A stretch of 64,000 nucleotides of DNA from Acidobacteriota bacterium (lineage in GTDB: Bacteria; Acidobacteriota; Terriglobia; Terriglobales; Acidobacteriaceae). Shown here in pieces: positions 1-9,789 of this stretch (positions within the stretch are counted from its first letter, which is position 1; each line of letters opens with the position of its first letter). The notes beneath the pieces were generated by a model that did not search any database, was not told the DNA's origin, and saw only the letters and a program-made list of their open reading frames with translations. The DNA is taken from assembly GCA_013289765.1 (NCBI GenBank), contig JABCZI010000001.1, positions 248,001 through 312,000 of the forward strand, given 5' to 3'. A program made the translations under genes and the position numbers.

Positions 1-1
1 T

Positions 2-1393
<1,392 letters not shown>

Positions 1394-1424
1394 CCCGGAA
1401 GACTGACGTGGAGGATTAACGAGG

Positions 1425-1480
1425 AGAGCTAACGTGGAAGAGCTAACGTGGAAGAGCTAACGTGGAAGAGCTAACGTGGA
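1425..1480 (+). repeat. Four tandem copies of a 14-bp unit
   Basis: The unit AGAGCTAACGTGGA occurs four times head to tail at 1425-1438, 1439-1452, 1453-1466 and 1467-1480, and runs directly into the GC-rich hairpin at 1483. The unit resembles the left edge of that two-hairpin element (ACGTGGAAGAGC), so the array looks like local expansion of the element's edge. Confidence 0.9.
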
Positions 1481-1541
1481 AGAGCGGCGCTTCAGCGCCG
1501 CTTAAAGCGTCCAGATGATTTGGGGCTTTAGCCCCCGAGGT
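1474..1541 (+). repeat. Two-hairpin intergenic repeat (family D), copy 1
   Basis: Left hairpin AGCGGCGC / TTCA / GCGCCGCT at 1483-1502, then about 20 nt, then right hairpin GGGGC / TTTA / GCCCC at 1522-1535 followed by CGAGGT. Related copies are at 9769-9787, 24213-24276 and, inverted, at 55598-55670. It lies between the hybrid kinase and sodA and is oriented toward sodA. Confidence 0.85.
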
Positions 1542-1658
1542 TCCTAAAACTTCTGCTCACAACCACTCCACGATTCCCGTCAACAAACCTCCAGCCCCTT
1601 TCGCCTGAATCTGTACCCCCGATCTCATCATCAGTACAATAAGACACTGGAGGAAATC

Positions 1659-2309
1659 ATGGCTCACGAACTACCAGCCCTTCCCTACGACTACGCAGCG
1701 CTTGAACCCGTCATCGACAAGCAGACGATGACCCTGCACCACGACATGCACCACGGTGCCTACGTTAAGAATCTCAACGGGGCCATCGAAAAGCATCCCG
1801 AGCTGTCCAAGAAAAGTCCGGAAGATTTACTTCGCAACCTCAATTCGATTCCCGAAGACATTCGCGCCACAGTCCGCAACAACGGAGGCGGCCACGTCAA
1901 TCACTCCATGTTCTGGAAGATCATGAAGCCCAAAGGCGGAGGCGACCCCAACGGCCCCATCGCGCAAGTCATCAGCAAAACTTTCGGCAACTTCAAAGAC
2001 TTTCAAACTAAATTCAACGACGCCGGCGTAAAACAATTCGGCTCCGGATGGGTCTGGCTCGCCGGTAAGCAAGGCGGCGAAGTCCAAATCATCTCGACGC
2101 CCAATCAGGACAATCCAATTTCGCAAGGCCTCTTCCCCATCTTCGGCAACGACGTCTGGGAGCACGCCTACTACCTCAAATACAATAACCGCCGTCCGGA
2201 ATATCTAGCCGCCTGGTGGAACGTAATCAACTGGGACGAAATCAACGCTCGCTTTGAAGCATTCAAATCAGGCAAGTCCGTAGAAGAGGCAGCACTAGCC
2301 CATCGCTAG
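1659..2309 (+). CDS. sodA: Superoxide dismutase (Mn/Fe family)
   Basis: A 216-residue protein of the iron/manganese superoxide dismutase family, which converts superoxide to oxygen and hydrogen peroxide. Expected metal ligands are visible: His27 in the LHHDMHH stretch, the His of NHSMFW, and the Asp and His of NDVWEHAYY. The [11 protein letters not shown] and NQD signatures are those of the Mn-type subgroup, but metal preference cannot be fixed from sequence. There is no signal peptide, so it is cytosolic. The ATG is preceded by GGAGGA at a good distance, and a TACAAT hexamer at 1635-1640 could be a -10 box. A strong bidirectional terminator follows. Confidence 0.96.
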   Translation: MAHELPALPYDYAALEPVIDKQTMTLHHDMHHGAYVKNLNGAIEKHPELSKKSPEDLLRNLNSIPEDIRATVRNNGGGHVNHSMFWKIMKPKGGGDPNGPIAQVISKTFGNFKDFQTKFNDAGVKQFGSGWVWLAGKQGGEVQIISTPNQDNPISQGLFPIFGNDVWEHAYYLKYNNRRPEYLAAWWNVINWDEINARFEAFKSGKSVEEAALAHR

Positions 2310-2316
2310 AAGCCGC

Positions 2317-2342
2317 GTGTGGGTCGGACACTCCTGTCCGAC
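2317..2342 (+). repeat. Covarying hairpin repeat (family A), copy 1
   Basis: Conserved GTGTGG head, then arm GTCGGACA, loop CTCC and perfect complementary arm TGTCCGAC. It starts 8 nt after the sodA stop, on the same strand. Other copies are at 16994-17019, 22577-22602 and 24149-24174. Confidence 0.85.
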
Positions 2343-2381
2343 TCCCTTATTCTTGAACTTGCTCTTGATCTCGACAAAACA

Positions 2382-2414
2382 AAAAGCCCTGAGCGCCAAG
2401 CTCAGGGCTTTTCT
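2382..2414. terminator. Bidirectional rho-independent terminator between sodA and the YHS gene
   Basis: A 13-bp perfect stem (AAAAGCCCTGAGC paired with GCTCAGGGCTTTT) around a GCCAA loop, with an A-tract on one side and a T-tract on the other. It lies between convergent genes and can terminate both. Confidence 0.9.
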
Positions 2415-2436
2415 TCTTCCTCGCTACTCAGAGCAA

Positions 2437-2592
2437 CTAAGCCGCTGCAGCCGCCGCATATTCGTCCGGATCGGCCTGGAATTCCTGCCGGCACTCCTCC
2501 GAACAGAAGAAATATTTCTTCCCCGCAAACTGCGTCTCAAATTCCGACCGCTTCTCATCCACTCTCATTCCACAAACCGGATCAACCGTCAT
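2437..2592 (-). CDS. YHS-domain metal-binding small protein
   Basis: A 51-residue protein that is essentially a single YHS domain: the N-terminal MTVDPVCGMRVDE motif, then KKYFFCSEECRQEF, with an alanine tail. YHS domains occur in copper and other heavy-metal ATPases and as free-standing proteins, and are thought to bind metal through the paired cysteines (here Cys in DPVCG and the CSEEC pair). The ATG at 2592 is chosen because AGGAGG lies just upstream; an upstream in-frame start at 2631 lacks such a site. Its position beside a metalloenzyme gene (superoxide dismutase) is suggestive, but the two are convergent and not co-transcribed. Confidence 0.85.
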   Translation of the reverse strand: MTVDPVCGMRVDEKRSEFETQFAGKKYFFCSEECRQEFQADPDEYAAAAAA

Positions 2593-3063
2593 GATTCCTC
2601 CTAATGGAATTCGTTCGCTGTCAAAGATCATTGCTCAGCAAAAACCTTACCGTTCTCGGCTGAACTCCAAGTAACTGATCCCAAGCGCTTTCTCCTACGG
2701 CCACTTTTCTTCCTCTCGAATCCCCGGAAAATAATTCCCCTCCCGTGCACCTTCTACCCGGCAAAACTCATGTGGAAAAAACGGAACCCACGCGGAGACA
2801 GCCGCCTCAGCCTGCCCTGAGCGAAGTCGAAGGGGCTGTCCCGCGAAGCGAAGCGAGCGGCCCCGGGAACGGGCGTTCTTGAGACTACTAACAGTTCCAG
2901 GTGTGGGGAACCCGGTTATTAAGGCACAATCGACACATGGGTCACGCTGCCTCTCGGGTCCCGGCCTTCTGACAGAAGGCCATTACACTCAAAAACCCAG
3001 GCGATGCTACCGCAACCGCCGCTTACTTAATCAATTTCCCAGGTAATACAGTCTCAGTTCTTG
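2593..3063. other. Intergenic region with nested palindromic repeat
   Basis: No convincing gene. Around 2791-2860 is a composite repeat: GGAGACAGCC starts a family B hairpin whose other half GGCTGTCC comes only after an inserted CCTGAGCGAAGTCGAAGG segment (family C), followed by a run of GCGAAGCGAAGCGAGCGG. The rest shows no feature I can support. Confidence 0.6.
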
Positions 3064-4284
3064 TTAGTACGGCCCGATAATTCCCGCTATTGGCCGCGAC
3101 GCGGGCGAGGGCGCTCGCGCTACACGAGACGTGTCCAACACATCCAGGTATTTCAGTCCCGTTCCAGTGTTGAAGAGCACCACGGTATCGTCTTCGTTAA
3201 AGAATTTATTGGCCAGCAACTTTCGATAGGCAGCCAGCGACGCCGCGCCTTCCGGAGCCGCGAATACGCCTTCCACCTTCGCCCAGTGCCGCGTGGCATC
3301 CAGAATTTCCGCGTCGGTCACGGCGAGAGCGACGCCACCACTCTTCTTCAGGATTTCTAAAATCAAGTAATCCCCATAAGGCTTTGGAACCCGCAATCCT
3401 GCCGCCACCGTGGACGCATTCACCCACATCTCCGCCGTCGCCTTGCCTTCGTCCCAAGCTTTTACGATGGGCGCGCAGCCTGCTGCCTGCACGCTGATCA
3501 TTTTCGGCCGCTCGGGACCGATCAGTCCCAGTTCCTCCATCTCCTCAAATGCCTTCCACATTCCCAGCAAGCCGACGCCGCCGCCCGTCGGATAGATAAC
3601 GCCTTGCGGAAGCTTCCATTTCAGTTGCTCGGCGACCTCATAGCCCATCGTCTTCTTGCCTTCGACGCGATAGGGTTCTTTCGTCGTAGAAACGTCGAAC
3701 CATCCTTCTTTCTGCCATGCAGGTTTCTCTTTCAGCTCGGCCACTCGGCGGGCGCAATCGGATATCAGCCCATCGACCAGCGTGACGTGCGCGCCATAGT
3801 AGTCACACTCGATGCGATTTGCTATCGGCACATCTTTCGGCATGAAGATGTGCGCTTCGAGCGAAGCGGCGGCCACATAGGCGGCGAGGGCTCCGGCGGC
3901 GTTTCCAGCGGAAGGGATCGCAAGCTTCTTCAGCCCGAAATGCCGCGCCATGGTGACAGCAGCAGATAGTCCGCGAGCTTTGAAAGATCCCGTTGGATTC
4001 AGGCCTTCGTCCTTGATGAACACATTGCGATAGTCCCGGCTTCGCAGCATGGGCGTGAATCCTTCGCCAAGCGATATTGGCGCCGCCTCAGGGAGAACGG
4101 CCGCATAACGCCACATGGTGGGAGCGAGCGGGAGCAGCGATGCAGGCGTGAAGGTCTTTCTAATACCGGGAAGATCGTAGCGCGCATACAGGATGCCGCC
4201 ATCTTTTGTACAAACTGTTTGAGGACGGTCCGCCGGATAGTGCTCGCCGCAGCGAGTGCATTCGAGATAAGTAAGTCGGGACAC
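3064..4284 (-). CDS. thrC: Threonine synthase
   Basis: A PLP-dependent enzyme that converts O-phosphohomoserine to threonine, the last step of threonine synthesis. The N-terminus has a zinc-ribbon-like motif (ECTRCG, then VCTKDG); three cysteines (9, 12, 25) are present and the usual fourth is missing. The PLP-binding lysine is Lys102 in NPTGSFKARG, and the phosphate-binding glycines are in PTGGGVGLLG. The start is uncertain: GTG at 4284 gives VSRLTYLECT, close to what the family usually shows, while another GTG at 4350 directly follows the stop of the upstream gene and would add 22 residues. Either way it is probably co-transcribed with the membrane protein gene upstream. Confidence 0.93.
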   Translation of the reverse strand: MSRLTYLECTRCGEHYPADRPQTVCTKDGGILYARYDLPGIRKTFTPASLLPLAPTMWRYAAVLPEAAPISLGEGFTPMLRSRDYRNVFIKDEGLNPTGSFKARGLSAAVTMARHFGLKKLAIPSAGNAAGALAAYVAAASLEAHIFMPKDVPIANRIECDYYGAHVTLVDGLISDCARRVAELKEKPAWQKEGWFDVSTTKEPYRVEGKKTMGYEVAEQLKWKLPQGVIYPTGGGVGLLGMWKAFEEMEELGLIGPERPKMISVQAAGCAPIVKAWDEGKATAEMWVNASTVAAGLRVPKPYGDYLILEILKKSGGVALAVTDAEILDATRHWAKVEGVFAAPEGAASLAAYRKLLANKFFNEDDTVVLFNTGTGLKYLDVLDTSRVARAPSPASRPIAGIIGPY

Positions 4285-4350
4285 GATGAAAAGTTTAACA
4301 GGCAGGTAAGCATTTCGATGAACCCGCGAGAAACGGAATTGCAACCGCAC

Positions 4351-5997
4351 TTACCGGCCGGCAGGTCGAACTCGGACGAATACTCGCGCTACGTCGTCGC
4401 CATAGATCGGCTGCCAGCCGGCGGTTTCGGCCAACATATTCGCCAGCGCCGAGTCCTTGGGCACGATCACGCCTGCGGGCTGATATTGGTTGAGAAAGTC
4501 GTCCCAGCCCGGTTCCAGGTAAATCATCTTTAAGTACGACTTTAAAAACGTTTCGCCGTAGAAATCGTGGCGATCATCGATCACCACTTTTGTTCGCGGA
4601 TAAAGGCGGTAGATAAGATAACCTCCCCAGGCATCAGGACTGAGCAAAGGTCCGTGCACATTGTGCGTCTCAAGATAATTCACCGCCGCAGCCGGGAAAC
4701 GCCTGGCATCGAAGTGCGCATCCATCAGCCGCATTCCGCCGAAGTTGCCGCCATGAGCCGCAACGAAGCAAGCAAACACGAAGGCAAACATGGGCCAGAT
4801 GTGGCCCTGCAAGCTCAACTCGATCACCTTCATGCGCTGCAAGAATGGTGAAGAGTGAGAGGGCTTGGGCGGTTCAGTTTTCGCGCCTCGCCGGCCGAAT
4901 CTTGATGCCAGGCTCTCCATGGCATCGGACAATGGAGGCCCAATGATCAGTATCAGCAACAACGACGACACTGGAATATTGCGCGAGGCGTACAAACCGG
5001 AATACACCGCGAAGAAGACGACCAAGAGTTGGCTCAAACTCGGCTTGCGCTTTTTTGCCGCCAAAGCCACCAGCGTAAGCATCAGCAATCCCGCAAAACA
5101 TTTTTGTGCCACATAATGAAAATTCGGGGATTGAAACTCGTCAATGTGATTCATCAGGAAGCGATTCGAGAGATAACGGTAAATATGAATATGCAACGTG
5201 AATCCGTACGGATTCACGACCGTCATCGCGGCACTCAGAATGCCAGCCAGTGTCAGCGTACGAAGGCGCCGGCGCGTGCGAATTTTTTGCAAAGCTTCTT
5301 CAAACTCGCCCTCCGTTAGTTTGAAATACAGTCTTCCCCATTCCCCCGCGGCGCTGAACCAATAGATCGCCAGCAGCACAAAACCTACCAGGAATCCCCC
5401 ATGAACATTCACCCAAACCAGCATGGTCGGCGGGAGAAGCCATGGAAGAAAACTTGATTGCCACCCGGACTTACCCTCTTTCTCCGCTGACTCCAGCGCC
5501 CAAAACCACAGGACCGTAAACAGCCAGCTCACCACGTGCGGGCGCGCGAAAAAATGAATCATAGCGGCGGATGCCGCCAGCAGCACCAGAACCAGCGCCA
5601 GCAGAATATTCGTTTCCCGCCGCACCAGCAGGCGGAACGTCCAGGAAAAAACTGCGGCGATGATCACTGCGGTAAACAGCACCACAGCGTTCAGCCCAGC
5701 GGCGCTGTCCAGCCAGCCGGCAAGCGTGTCGTATAACCACTCCCAGGCAAACCAGGGCTGGCCCGACATGCTTGAGGAAAACGGATCGGCGCGCGGAATC
5801 GCGTGCGTTGACAGAATCAGTTGGCCGGTGCGAATATGCCAGCCAATTCCGGCATCGCCGAGCAACCGCAAGGAAAGATTTGTGAACGCCAGCAGCCCCA
5901 GCAGCGCGACGAAAAGCAGATCGCCGATCGACGGCACCAGCCATCGCACCCACGCCGGATTTCGATTCGCATCGGAACTTCTGGAGCCCATTGCCAT
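4351..5997 (-). CDS. Multi-pass membrane protein, possible GT-C-like glycosyltransferase
   Basis: About 548 residues with roughly ten hydrophobic segments, starting at LLFVALLGLLAF, and a soluble C-terminal domain of about 120 residues. An early extramembrane loop with GDAGIGWHIRTG and the large C-terminal domain (LLSPDAWGGYLIYRL, KVVIDDRHDFYG) resemble uncharacterised membrane proteins distantly related to dolichyl-phosphate-mannose transferases. I see no decisive catalytic motif, so substrate and even enzymatic activity are open. The ATG at 5997 is preferred over a TTG at 6048, which would overlap the divergent ndh start. Its stop abuts the possible GTG start of thrC. Confidence 0.85.
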   Translation of the reverse strand: MAMGSRSSDANRNPAWVRWLVPSIGDLLFVALLGLLAFTNLSLRLLGDAGIGWHIRTGQLILSTHAIPRADPFSSSMSGQPWFAWEWLYDTLAGWLDSAAGLNAVVLFTAVIIAAVFSWTFRLLVRRETNILLALVLVLLAASAAMIHFFARPHVVSWLFTVLWFWALESAEKEGKSGWQSSFLPWLLPPTMLVWVNVHGGFLVGFVLLAIYWFSAAGEWGRLYFKLTEGEFEEALQKIRTRRRLRTLTLAGILSAAMTVVNPYGFTLHIHIYRYLSNRFLMNHIDEFQSPNFHYVAQKCFAGLLMLTLVALAAKKRKPSLSQLLVVFFAVYSGLYASRNIPVSSLLLILIIGPPLSDAMESLASRFGRRGAKTEPPKPSHSSPFLQRMKVIELSLQGHIWPMFAFVFACFVAAHGGNFGGMRLMDAHFDARRFPAAAVNYLETHNVHGPLLSPDAWGGYLIYRLYPRTKVVIDDRHDFYGETFLKSYLKMIYLEPGWDDFLNQYQPAGVIVPKDSALANMLAETAGWQPIYGDDVARVFVRVRPAGR

Positions 5998-6037
5998 CGC
6001 GCTGAATCTTATAGAGTAGAAGAGTGAACCGCAAGAA

Positions 6038-7426
6038 ATGAACGGCAAGACGGCACATCACGCGTCACCTGCAGCCGCGCATCGCGTGGTAATCGTGGGA
6101 GCAGGCTTCGGTGGCTTGAACGCCGCCGAGAAACTGGCGAGCGCTCCGGTAAAAATTACGGTAATCGATCGAAAAAACTATCACACCTTCCAGCCTCTTC
6201 TTTACCAGGTGGCAACGGCTGGGCTTTCTCCGGGAGAGATTGCCGCACCCATCCGTTCGATTCTGCGGCATCACGCCAATGTCGAGGTTCTGATGGCCGA
6301 GGTTACGGGCTTCGATTTGGAACGCCGCGTGGTGAAAACGGAAGATCAGGAAGTGCCTTACGATTCGCTGATCGTCGCCGCCGGCGCCAGCCATGCTTAT
6401 TTTGGCCACGAAGAGTGGGAACCATTCGCACCCGGCCTTAAGACGATTGAGGACGCGATTGAAATCCGCCGCCGGGTTCTGCTGGCGTTCGAACTTGCGG
6501 AGCGCCGCGCTGCCGCGGGTGAAGGTAACGATCCACTGAATTTTGTGGTTGTGGGGGCGGGACCAACCGGTGTCGAACTTGCCGGAACCCTCGCCGAAAT
6601 CTGCCGCCATGCTCTCGCCAAAGATTTTCGCATGATTGATCCGAGCCGCGCTCGCATCCATCTCCTGGAGGGCGGAGCGCACGTGCTGCCGGCATATCCC
6701 GAAGATCTTTCGCGCAGCGCCGTCAAACAACTGCGCCGACTGGGCGTCGATGTGGCCACTTCCACCATGGTCACGAAGATTGAGCCCGGGGTCATCTACG
6801 CGGGCGAGACCAGGATGGACGCGGCCGTTATTCTATGGGCCGCTGGCGTAGCGGCTTCACCGCTGGGCAAAAAATTAGGCGTTCCTACGGATCGCGCCGG
6901 ACGCGTATTGGTTGCGGCGGACCTCAGCATTCCCAAACATCCCGAAGTTTTTGTCATTGGAGATCTCGCCGCGTTGAAAGATGCATCGGGGAACCTGTTG
7001 CCCGGCGTCGCACCCGTAGCCATCCTCGAAGGGCGATATGTCGCTAAGCTTATTCGGAGTGAAATTCACGCGGTCGCGGCAGCCGGCGTGAACTCGACTT
7101 CACTGGTCCAATCGGCGCCCCGAAAGGCTTTTCACTACCACGATAAAGGCAGTCTCGCCACCATAGGCCGCGCCGCCGCAATTGCCCAGTTCGGCAGGAT
7201 CCACATCTCTGGCTTTCTGGCTTGGCTAGCCTGGCTCTTCGTCCACATTCTTTTTTTGATCGGTTTCCGTAATCGCGTGCTGGTTTTTATCCAGTGGGCC
7301 TGGTCGTATTTCACTTACGAGCGCAGTGCTCGGCTGATTACCGGCGGCACTGATCTTCCCGGCTGGAGCAATGCGCCCACCGTTAATTCCAGTGACAGCC
7401 CGCCTGACAAAAAATCTCTCCCATGA
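6038..7426 (+). CDS. ndh: Type II NADH:quinone oxidoreductase
   Basis: A 462-residue single-subunit NADH dehydrogenase that passes electrons from NADH to quinone without pumping protons. It has an N-terminal FAD-binding Rossmann motif (VVIVGAGFGGLNAA), a second dinucleotide motif for NADH (FVVVGAGPTGVELAG), the quinone-site region YQVATAGLSP, and the FAD-binding VFVIGDLA segment. A C-terminal hydrophobic stretch (FLAWLAWLFVHILFLIGF) probably anchors it to the inner membrane. It is transcribed divergently from the membrane protein gene with only about 40 bp between starts. The stomatin/NfeD genes follow on the same strand. Confidence 0.95.
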   Translation: MNGKTAHHASPAAAHRVVIVGAGFGGLNAAEKLASAPVKITVIDRKNYHTFQPLLYQVATAGLSPGEIAAPIRSILRHHANVEVLMAEVTGFDLERRVVKTEDQEVPYDSLIVAAGASHAYFGHEEWEPFAPGLKTIEDAIEIRRRVLLAFELAERRAAAGEGNDPLNFVVVGAGPTGVELAGTLAEICRHALAKDFRMIDPSRARIHLLEGGAHVLPAYPEDLSRSAVKQLRRLGVDVATSTMVTKIEPGVIYAGETRMDAAVILWAAGVAASPLGKKLGVPTDRAGRVLVAADLSIPKHPEVFVIGDLAALKDASGNLLPGVAPVAILEGRYVAKLIRSEIHAVAAAGVNSTSLVQSAPRKAFHYHDKGSLATIGRAAAIAQFGRIHISGFLAWLAWLFVHILFLIGFRNRVLVFIQWAWSYFTYERSARLITGGTDLPGWSNAPTVNSSDSPPDKKSLP

Positions 7427-7470
7427 TCGGCAATTAAGAGCGAGAATATGGTTGAGGGGACCGGCATTTT

Positions 7471-8790
7471 ATGAAAAACTCTCTGCCTTCACGAATACTT
7501 TTCAGCCTGGCGGCCCTTCTGGTTCTAAGTCTTCCCTCGCGCGCCGAGATTCTGAAGATCGTCATCAACGACACCATTCAGCCGATCACCGAAGAATACA
7601 TCTCCCGCGCCATCGACGAAGCGCAGCGGCGCAACGACCAGGCTGTATTGATCGAAATCAATACACCTGGAGGTCTCCTCGAATCGACCCGCCAGATTAT
7701 CGAGAAGATTACGAACTCCTCCGTTCCCGTCATCATCTACGTGACGCCCAGCGGCAGCCGCGCCGCATCTGCCGGATTTTTCATTCTGGAATCGGCGGAC
7801 ATCGCCGCTATGGCGCCGGGAACCAATACTGGCGCGGCGCATCCGGTGATCCTCAACGGCGGCAAAGTCGACGACGTAATGAAGGAAAAGATGGAGAACG
7901 ACGCGGCTGCACTGATGCGCTCGGTCGTTGCCCGGCGCGGCCGCAACGTCGAGGTCGCAGAGAGCACGGTACGCCAGTCAAAATCCTTCACCGAGCAGGA
8001 AGCTCTTTCGCAACATCTCATCGACTACGTTGCTTCCAACGAAGAGGATCTCTTCCGCCAGATGGCGGGAAAAGGTTTCAAGCGTTTCAACGGCCAGCAA
8101 GTCGCTCTCACACTGTCCGGCCAGCCCATCGCGCTGTTCGGCATGACGCTCAAGGAACGTATCCTCGGCCATTTGATGGACCCGAACATTTCCTTCATTT
8201 TTCTGGCCATCGGCGCCCTGGCTCTCTATGCGGAATTCAATCATCCCGGCGCGGTAGTTCCCGGAACCGTGGGCGTAGTTTTTATTTTGATCGCGGCCTT
8301 TGCTCTCAATCTTCTGCCAACCCGCTTCGCGGCGCTGGTGCTCATTCTGGGAGCATTCACACTTTTCGCTGCTGAAGCGAAATTTGCCAGCCACGGCGTA
8401 CTCACGGTTGGCGGCATCGTTTTGCTTACGCTCGGTGGATTGCTGCTGGTTGATTCTCCCATTCCGGAGATGCGCGTTCACCTGCTCACCGCTCTCGCCG
8501 TTAGCGTTCCGCTGGGAGCGATTACGGCATTCCTGATGAGCATTGCGCTGAAAGCTCGCCGTAACAAAATTGTTTCCGGCGCACAAGGATTGGTGGGCGA
8601 GACTGGCATTGCACAGACCGCACTCTCTCCGCGCGGCAAGATATTCGTCCATGGCGAATTGTGGGACGCAGTCTCCTCCTCAAATGTAGCTGCAGGCCAG
8701 GTGGTCGTGGTCCGCCGGGTGGATGGCCTCCTGCTTCAGGTCGAGCCTTTGTCCGTGCCGCGGCCCGCCGCGGCGCTGGCTGTTCCATAA
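7471..8790 (+). CDS. NfeD-type membrane serine protease
   Basis: A 439-residue protein with a signal peptide (to about residue 25), an N-terminal ClpP-like serine protease domain, four or five membrane helices and a C-terminal NfeD OB-fold domain. The likely catalytic serine is Ser100 in RAASAGFF, matching the nucleophile of the archaeal 1510-N protease; the partner lysine is probably Lys138 or Lys140. Proteins of this family typically pair with stomatin/SPFH proteins, which they may cleave or stabilise; the next gene here is exactly that. GAGGGG upstream of the ATG is a plausible ribosome binding site. Frequent leucine-rich helices lie between residues 230 and 370. Confidence 0.93.
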   Translation: MKNSLPSRILFSLAALLVLSLPSRAEILKIVINDTIQPITEEYISRAIDEAQRRNDQAVLIEINTPGGLLESTRQIIEKITNSSVPVIIYVTPSGSRAASAGFFILESADIAAMAPGTNTGAAHPVILNGGKVDDVMKEKMENDAAALMRSVVARRGRNVEVAESTVRQSKSFTEQEALSQHLIDYVASNEEDLFRQMAGKGFKRFNGQQVALTLSGQPIALFGMTLKERILGHLMDPNISFIFLAIGALALYAEFNHPGAVVPGTVGVVFILIAAFALNLLPTRFAALVLILGAFTLFAAEAKFASHGVLTVGGIVLLTLGGLLLVDSPIPEMRVHLLTALAVSVPLGAITAFLMSIALKARRNKIVSGAQGLVGETGIAQTALSPRGKIFVHGELWDAVSSSNVAAGQVVVVRRVDGLLLQVEPLSVPRPAAALAVP

Positions 8791-8949
8791 TCGTCCCGCG
8801 CGAGACTCTGGCGCACGAGATTCTGGCGCGCAGCCTCTGGCGCACCAGCGCAAGCAACCGCGCGCAAGCGAATTCCGCAGTCCTCGTCGCGCCATTGGGT
8901 TACAATCCGCCTCAGCAGCGCTTTGGGTTCGAGTAAGTGGAGGCATTCT

Positions 8950-9744
8950 ATGGAACTCGGTTTCGGTTTCGGCACCGTTGTCGTCATCATTGTCGTCCTA
9001 TACTTGCTCAGTTCCGTCAAGATATTGGCTGAGTACGAACGCGGAGTAATTTTTCGTCTTGGCCGTCTTTTGAGCGCCGCCAAAGGCCCTGGCGTTATCC
9101 TTGTGTTTTCACCGATTGATCGCATGGTGCGGGTTTCGCTGCGCCAGGAAGCTCTTGAAGTTCCGCCTCAAGACATCATCACCCGCGATAACGTCACGCT
9201 CAAAGTGAACGCAGTTATTTTTCTGCGTGTCATCGATCCCAGCAAGGCCGTGGTGGAAGTCTCCAATTACGTGTACCAGACTTCGCAATTCGCCCAGACC
9301 ACTCTGCGCTCCGTACTCGGCGAACAGGAACTCGACGAACTTCTGGCGCATCGGGAAAAAATCAACCTGCGCCTGCAAAGCATTCTCGACCAGCACACTT
9401 CGCCATGGGGCGTGAAAGTGACGAACGTCGAAGTGAAACAAGTCGACATGCCGGAATCGATGCTGCGCGCCATGGCAAAGCAGGCGGAAGCCGAGCGTGA
9501 AAAGCGATCTAAAATTATTCATGCGGAAGGCGAGTTCTCCGCCGCGCAGCGCCTGGTGGATGCGGCGCACCTGCTGGCCACAGAGCCAGTGAGCGTGCAA
9601 CTCCGTTACCTGCAGACTTTGACCGAAATCGGCGTCGAGAAAAATACCACTGTCATCTTCCCAGTGCCTGTGGATTTTTTCTCCGGCCTGCAGAAGATGC
9701 TGGGAAGATCTGACGAAACGTTGCCGGTGCCGAAGGCCGTATAA
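8950..9744 (+). CDS. Stomatin/SPFH-domain membrane protein
   Basis: A 264-residue member of the SPFH (band 7) family: a short N-terminal membrane anchor ([13 protein letters not shown]), the stomatin core ([32 protein letters not shown]) and a C-terminal coiled region rich in Ala, Glu and Arg ([20 protein letters not shown]). Such proteins oligomerise at membranes and organise microdomains. Pairing with the upstream NfeD protease is a conserved arrangement. The ATG at 8950 is preceded by GTGGAGG, favouring it over an upstream alternative at 8923. The 160-bp gap upstream carries several imperfect CTCTGGCGCAC repeats. Confidence 0.94.
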   Translation: MELGFGFGTVVVIIVVLYLLSSVKILAEYERGVIFRLGRLLSAAKGPGVILVFSPIDRMVRVSLRQEALEVPPQDIITRDNVTLKVNAVIFLRVIDPSKAVVEVSNYVYQTSQFAQTTLRSVLGEQELDELLAHREKINLRLQSILDQHTSPWGVKVTNVEVKQVDMPESMLRAMAKQAEAEREKRSKIIHAEGEFSAAQRLVDAAHLLATEPVSVQLRYLQTLTEIGVEKNTTVIFPVPVDFFSGLQKMLGRSDETLPVPKAV

Positions 9745-9768
9745 CGGATCTTTGCGAGAGATGAACGC

Positions 9769-9787
9769 GGGCTTTAGCCCACGAGGT
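9769..9787 (+). repeat. Partial family D repeat upstream of the SPOR gene
   Basis: GGGC / TTTA / GCCC hairpin at 9769-9780 followed by ACGAGGT, the same right half as at 1522-1541. The GAGG lies three bases before the ATG at 9790 and nine before an in-frame GTG at 9796, so the repeat may supply the ribosome binding site. Confidence 0.7.
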
Positions 9788-9789
9788 AT

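Noticed and set aside
1425-1480. CRISPR-like array
   Set aside because: Units are 14 bp with no spacers between them and no cas genes are present.
6038-7426. Sulfide:quinone reductase
   Set aside because: The FAD and NADH dinucleotide motifs and length fit type II NADH dehydrogenase, and the redox cysteine pair of sulfide reductases is absent.
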